Source of the DNA: Candidatus Omnitrophota bacterium
Lineage (GTDB): Bacteria > Omnitrophota > Gorgyraeia > Zapsychrales > JANLHA01
Reading direction: 5' to 3'
NCBI GenBank assembly: GCA_023247815.1
Contig: JAHFFS010000052.1
Span: 1 to 8,528 of the forward strand
DNA: 8,528 nt
The position numbers were made by a program, and so were the translations under genes. This document shows, piece after piece, positions 7,501 to 8,528 of this stretch (position 1 is the stretch's first letter; each line of letters starts with the position of its first letter). The notes beneath the pieces were generated by a model. That model saw only the letters and a program-made list of their open reading frames with translations. It searched no databases and was not told the DNA's origin.

Positions 7501-8528
7501 GTAAATCCGGCAGCCGCGATAAGCGATAATGGTGATGAACAGAAAAATGTGAAAATTGTAAGCATTGAAACTACGAATGAGAAAGGGGTCGGAAAGGAAA
7601 CGATTGTTGTTTTAAAAGAAGGCTTGAATTGGAAAGGGTTTGTCATTGGGCTTATCACGGCTATTGGAGCAATTGCGGGTATCCTCGTCTTGGTTTGGCG
7701 TGCTATCGGCGGACAGGTGATCAAGGCCTTTGTCGAGCGGATGATGCATGAAATGAAGCCGTGGATCGCGGAGCATGTTAAGTCTGCCGTTCACAAGGCC
7801 TTGCACAATGGCAATGGAAATGGCAAGAAGAAAAACGGTCATAACGAGAATGGCGATCATCAAAATACAGATCATACATCAAGCGCCAATTCTACCTTGA
7901 CCGCGGCTGGGATTGTGCTGGCCATGTTCGGAATTGGATTCTTATGGAAACGATTGGCGGCTTTGGGTGTCATTGCGAGGAGCGCAGCGACGAAGCAATC
8001 CTATCTTTCGAGATTGCTTCGCCCCATCGGGGCTCGCAATGACAGGATGGTTCGCGGGATCAAATTTGCCTTACCGATTGCGTTATTTTTCTTCGCTCCG
8101 GCTGTTTTCGCCCATGGTGACGCTTTAACTGTTGCCACGGCAGAGTTCATTAAAGGTGTAAGCCTAGGCCATGCTGGTCCGGTGGCTGCTCCGGCCGCAA
8201 CTATCTTTACCCAGATCACTACCTATTTCGCGACCCTACCGTTTGAGATGCTCAGCAATGATCTTTGGATCGTATTGGGCACGTTGGCCGTTCTGACCGT
8301 CCCGGTTTACCTTTGGCTGAAGCTGGCGGCAAAATATCCAAGTCTCTTTGGCGTCACGCCTCTTGCGATTTTAGGCCTATGGTTCTTTGTTGACGGTGTG
8401 CATATCACGGTGCTGGTTCCGCTATTTTTGATGCTGATGATGGTCGGCGTCATCTTTATGGTCAAAGATCAAACCGTGAAAACCGTGGCCGCAATGATTA
8501 TGGCGGTGGCGGTCATGCAGTACGCTAC
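1..8528 (+). CDS. Internal part of a giant multidomain membrane protein (both ends outside the window)
   Basis: Frame 1 is open for all 2842 complete codons, with no TAA, TAG or TGA; chance cannot produce this. Neither start nor stop lies inside, so the protein is larger still. Domain order by local residue: unrecognised helical region 1-530, charged linker 531-560, unrecognised mixed region 561-1260, charged helix 1270-1304, M50-type protease 1345-1610, disordered Ser/Thr/Asn-rich stretch 1611-2090, hydrophobic pair 2115-2198, signal-like segment 2261-2294, lysozyme-like domain 2296-2468, membrane helix 2546-2566, His/Asn-rich linker 2602-2630, membrane helix about 2631-2649, translated palindromic repeat 2657-2681, signal-like segment 2683-2704, and multiple membrane helices from about 2754. 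Giant ORFs of this type are known from Omnitrophota-like bacteria. A membrane-bound, partly exported protein acting on the envelope is inferred. The main doubt is whether 6480-6880 and 7960-8050 are really translated through or contain start sites of separate genes that happen to share the frame. Confidence 0.88.
1591..1680 (+). other. Charged low-complexity interdomain linker
   Basis: Residues 531-560 consist almost entirely of Lys, Asp, Glu, Ala and Ser, beginning KKTEDKKKAA and continuing with acidic and Ala residues to Gly-Lys-Glu. This composition is typical of a flexible, solvent-exposed linker. It separates the helical portion upstream from the next ordered portion beginning at about residue 561, so it is a natural domain boundary. 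Confidence 0.7.
1681..2790 (+). other. Unrecognised ordered region with a conserved-looking core
   Basis: Residues 561-930 start with helices rich in aromatics (around 1960-2040, several Phe, Tyr and Trp). They continue into a block at about 750-905 that looks like a compact alpha/beta domain: a Tyr/Pro-containing start, then strands such as IEKIKIMTIPTG (from residue 789), PFELERVEG (808-816) and IIGVQVNP (820-827), then helices ending in a GLHEHF stretch (861-866). HEHF is not a zincin motif, because no His follows at the HExxH spacing. I cannot assign a family. No membrane helix is present. The regular mix of strands and helices suggests a folded domain rather than linker. Confidence 0.4.
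2791..3360 (+). other. Beta-rich unrecognised region
   Basis: Residues about 931-1120 contain many short alternating hydrophobic/polar stretches typical of strands, for example VALFTLNGKTFVVPVKY (996-1012) followed by HIVLHVVF (1056 codon line onward at nucleotide 3046) and LAITSSPF. Turns are marked by Asn-Gly, Asp-Asn and Pro. There is no Cys-rich or catalytic signature. The region lies between the mixed core and the beta-sandwich-like segment and may form one structural unit with the latter. No family is recognised. Confidence 0.35.
3361..3780 (+). other. Possible beta-sandwich (carbohydrate-binding-like) domain
   Basis: Residues 1121-1260 show strand-like alternation with aromatic residues on strand faces: DNYYGFDMYESW, SSIWFNMKF, ALTIGVRIPG, KAYFVNVLDE, PVTLVFNRITK and KWFAFMWQ. 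Trp, Tyr and Phe are dense, as in carbohydrate-binding or concanavalin-like modules, which are common in large envelope proteins. The assignment rests on pattern only; there is no specific motif for a named family and no catalytic pair that I can see. It directly precedes a charged helix and the membrane protease domain, so on an exported protein it could lie outside the membrane. Confidence 0.25.
3808..3912 (+). other. Charged helix, possible coiled coil, before the protease domain
   Basis: Residues 1270-1304 are rich in Lys, Glu and Ala with Leu and Val at helical spacing (ELETVANEFYKLVKAAEKAK, then EVEAAKAAK). Gly and Pro are absent after the first residues. This composition predicts a single long helix or short coiled coil. 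It forms the stalk between the putative beta domain and the membrane-embedded protease segment. Confidence 0.5.
4033..4830 (+). other. M50-type (site-2 protease-like) intramembrane metalloprotease domain
   Basis: Residues about 1345-1610 carry the signatures of peptidase family M50. The zinc-binding and catalytic HELGH is at 1396-1400, at the end of a hydrophobic helix (about 1381-1395) that follows another membrane helix (1358-1378). AGPLVN at 1443-1448 matches the second conserved motif of the family, and further membrane helices lie at about 1441-1462, 1477-1496, 1513-1536 and 1590-1608. The third zinc ligand, normally Asp of an NxxPxxxxDG motif, is less clear. By spacing the best candidate is Asp1497 or Asp1499 in NSYLAPFVGDAD; NLLVPIAPIDA with Asp1535 is the alternative. 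Neither has the usual Gly after Asp. Family members cleave substrates within the membrane, often regulatory proteins. Being buried in a giant protein is unusual. The substrate is unknown and could include the giant protein itself. Confidence 0.8.
4831..6270 (+). other. Long disordered, low-complexity stretch with shifted codon use
   Basis: Residues about 1611-2090 are dominated by Ser, Thr, Asn, Gly, Pro, Ala and Val, with no repeating unit and little sign of fold. It begins with a Pro-rich part (PVVPAAPIP, 1646-1654). One hydrophobic segment, LPLVVVSIASVL (1853-1864), could cross the membrane; it is followed by a short basic helix (AIARAIIEKVR). Codon use differs from upstream: by hand count, 4981-6240 has 10 GTA, 14 AGA/AGG and 6 ATA codons, against 7, 10 and 4 in the three-times longer stretch 1-3960. 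The frame nevertheless stays open for 480 codons, so it is probably translated. It may be fast-evolving linker or recently coding DNA. Confidence 0.55.
6271..6600 (+). other. Pro/Tyr-rich strip followed by two membrane-type hydrophobic segments
   Basis: Residues 2091-2110 alternate Pro, Tyr, Ser and Val (YPLSPSTPFSYPVSPVYVYP). They run into a Phe/Gly segment FFFGFFGFI (2115-2123), a membrane helix at about 2136-2153 (LFWLGAMIVTLIILSLLRYM) and a further hydrophobic stretch at about 2171-2198. These would anchor the disordered region and place what follows on a defined side of the membrane. From about 6516 the nucleotide sequence also encodes a different ORF in frame 3, so the second hydrophobic stretch may be a by-product of overlapping reading. 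Confidence 0.45.
6505..6509 (+). promoter_or_regulatory. Strong Shine-Dalgarno (GGAGG) for the frame 3 ORF
   Basis: GGAGG lies 6 bases before the ATG at 6516, an ideal spacing. Frame 3 has TAA stops just upstream (6486-6488 and 6492-6494), so the ORF it serves cannot extend further up and the ATG at 6516 is the natural start. No comparably placed site was noticed at the other candidate internal starts (6829, 8047). Confidence 0.6.
6516..6818 (+). CDS. Small overlapping ORF of 100 aa in a different frame, unknown function
   Basis: This ORF runs from ATG 6516 to TAG 6816-6818 in frame 3, wholly inside the frame 1 giant ORF. Its protein looks like a small soluble folded domain: mixed charged, aromatic and aliphatic residues (LFDKLDFKYLIDLPRYGAIF near the start, then FLIFIKYQYADQVYQ and GTWEKLGPEEVPNIYRRIIE), with no signal peptide or membrane helix. 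The frame 1 translation over the same bases is hydrophobic, then Ser/Asn/Arg low complexity, as expected for an unselected or weakly selected frame. A well-spaced GGAGG precedes it. It ends 10 bases before TTG 6829, a possible start of a stand-alone lysozyme-like protein, which would suit an operon. I recognise no family. Either it is a true overlapping gene, or it marks the boundary of what were separate genes. Confidence 0.5.
   Translation: MVVLNTQSLPGLFDKLDFKYLIDLPRYGAIFTSAQDFNGKSKLFLIFIKYQYADQVYQRNGLRGTWEKLGPEEVPNIYRRIIEQTQQCPIPRFTSETPLF
6781..6882 (+). other. Internal signal-peptide-like segment before the lysozyme-like domain
   Basis: Residues 2261-2294 form a basic stretch (many Arg, Lys and His), then a hydrophobic core LLVIASFLTPLFM (2280-2292), then His-Ala followed by Glu-Thr. 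The order n-region, h-region, small residue, polar mature start matches a Sec signal peptide with cleavage after Ala2294, although Met at -3 is not ideal. Read from the TTG at 6829 it would be a compact 18-residue signal peptide for the lysozyme domain, but I see no Shine-Dalgarno there. Within the giant protein it would act as an internal membrane segment or signal-peptidase site. Confidence 0.5.
6886..7404 (+). other. T4-lysozyme-like (GH24) peptidoglycan hydrolase domain
   Basis: Residues 2296-2468 match the phage T4 lysozyme layout in order: LIKEIKREEGW with Glu2307-Gly (T4 Glu11-Gly12), LYPD with Asp2316 nine residues later (T4 Asp20), then VGYG (2326-2329) at the place of T4 IGIG. Further on come the helix MTLEEGERVLK, the LPRNTRLALTGVTYTMDGG block (T4 RRAALINMVFQMG), TFTGLRKALRERDFARAAYE (the T4 F-T-N-S-L and W-D-E-A-A part), and an RRSKEISRY end like the family's terminal RR..E. 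Members cleave the glycan strand of peptidoglycan. The catalytic Thr of the TIGxGH strand is Ala2325 here, and the His is Phe2330, so activity or mechanism may be altered. It follows a signal-like segment and precedes a membrane anchor, implying an extracytoplasmic position. Host defence, predation or self wall remodelling are all possible. Confidence 0.72.
7636..7698 (+). other. Transmembrane helix after the lysozyme-like domain
   Basis: Residues 2546-2566 (GFVIGLITAIGAIAGILVLVW) form an uninterrupted hydrophobic stretch of about 21 residues, followed by Arg. That is the length and flanking pattern of a single membrane-spanning helix. It would tether the lysozyme-like domain to the membrane through an intervening stretch (2483-2545) of Ala-rich and charged residues. 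Confidence 0.75.
7804..7890 (+). other. His/Asn/Gly-rich linker
   Basis: Residues 2602-2630 are nearly all Asn, Gly, His, Lys and Asp (HNGNGNGKKKNGHNENGDH and on). Seven His fall between 2583 and 2625 when the preceding helix is counted. Such stretches are flexible and can bind divalent metals, but nothing here shows that it does so. It joins two membrane helices (2546-2566 and about 2631-2649) and is therefore a loop between them. Confidence 0.5.
7969..8043 (+). repeat. 75-bp palindromic repetitive element inserted in the reading frame
   Basis: Outer arms GTCATTGCGAG (7969-7979) and CTCGCAATGAC (8033-8043) are perfect 11-bp inverted repeats. Inner arms CGAAGCAATC (7991-8000) and GATTGCTTCG (8012-8021) are perfect 10-bp inverted repeats. 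They are separated symmetrically by 11 bases on each side, around an 11-base centre. The right half contains its own small hairpin, CCCC-ATC-GGGG (8022-8032). From memory this is the kind of palindromic element scattered through many environmental bacterial genomes, usually between genes; I cannot run a search. Here its 75 bases are a multiple of three and are read without a stop, giving the peptide around residues 2657-2681. Confidence 0.85.
8047..8112 (+). other. Second internal signal-peptide-like segment (possible independent gene start)
   Basis: Met2683 (ATG 8047) opens a textbook Sec signal peptide: MVRGIK as basic n-region, FALPIALFFFAP as hydrophobic core, and AVFA before His2705 with Val at -3 and Ala at -1. 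It starts 3 bases after the palindromic repeat. A separate gene could begin here, although the only ribosome-binding candidate is an AGG directly against the ATG. In the giant frame it would instead be a membrane segment with a signal-peptidase site. Confidence 0.6.
8260..8528 (+). other. Multi-helix membrane region running off the window
   Basis: After a soluble stretch (about 2705-2750), residues 2754-2774, 2781-2798, 2801-2821 and 2826-2842 are hydrophobic helices with short polar gaps (KLAAKYPS, DGVH, KDQTVK). The last is cut by the window edge. The tight spacing is that of a polytopic membrane protein. No transporter or enzyme signature is visible in the part available. Confidence 0.65.

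Noticed and set aside
7913..8128. Plus-strand frame 2 ORF of 71 codons across the palindromic repeat
   Set aside because: Much of its length is a translation of the repeat in another frame, the kind of spurious protein such elements produce.
1..8528. Recoded stop codons as an explanation of the long open frame
   Set aside because: None of TAA, TAG or TGA occurs in frame 1, whereas other frames have all of them at normal density, so no alternative code is needed.

Overview
The window is dominated by one reading frame. Plus-strand frame 1 has no stop codon from the first base to the last: 2842 complete codons, with neither the true start nor the true stop inside. It is an internal slice of a giant protein of well over 300 kDa. 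No separate intergenic region, tRNA, rRNA or CRISPR array is visible. The organism is probably an uncultivated bacterium of the Omnitrophota (candidate phylum OP3) type. This is an inference, resting on three things: lineages of that kind are known for extremely long ORFs, base composition is near 50% GC, and a 75-bp palindromic element of the GTCATTGCGAG...GAAGCAATC kind occurs at 7969-8043. No marker gene fixes the taxonomy.

Layout in frame 1 (residue numbers are local to the window). Residues 1-530 are largely helical and unrecognised. A charged Lys/Ala/Glu linker (531-560) leads to a mixed region with no firm family match (561-1260), whose end looks like a beta-sandwich. A charged helix (1270-1304) leads into a membrane-embedded site-2-protease-like (M50) metalloprotease domain (about 1345-1610) with HELGH at 1396-1400 and AGPLVN at 1443-1448. 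A long Ser/Thr/Asn/Gly-rich, probably disordered stretch follows (about 1611-2090), with different codon use and one hydrophobic segment. Next come a Pro/Tyr-rich strip and two hydrophobic segments (2091-2200), then a basic low-complexity stretch. A signal-peptide-like segment (2261-2294) leads into a T4-lysozyme-like (GH24) domain (2296-2468), then a membrane anchor (2546-2566), a His/Asn/Gly-rich linker (2602-2630), another membrane segment, the translated palindromic repeat (2657-2681), a second, textbook signal-peptide-like segment (2683-2704), and a multi-helix membrane region that runs off the end.

Two features complicate the single-protein view. First, a 100-codon ORF in frame 3 (6516-6818) starts behind a strong, well-spaced GGAGG, and its protein looks more like a folded domain than the frame 1 product beneath it. 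Second, two signal-peptide-like segments sit inside the protein, one of them directly after the palindromic repeat. The simplest joint reading is that separate genes (a secreted lysozyme and a secreted or membrane protein) were fused into the giant frame through former intergenic DNA. A polyprotein-like product cleaved by signal peptidase, and perhaps by its own protease domain, is a second possibility.

What is seen: the open frame, the motifs, the repeat, the ribosome binding site. What is inferred: taxonomy, fusion history, processing, and a role in attacking or remodelling cell walls.
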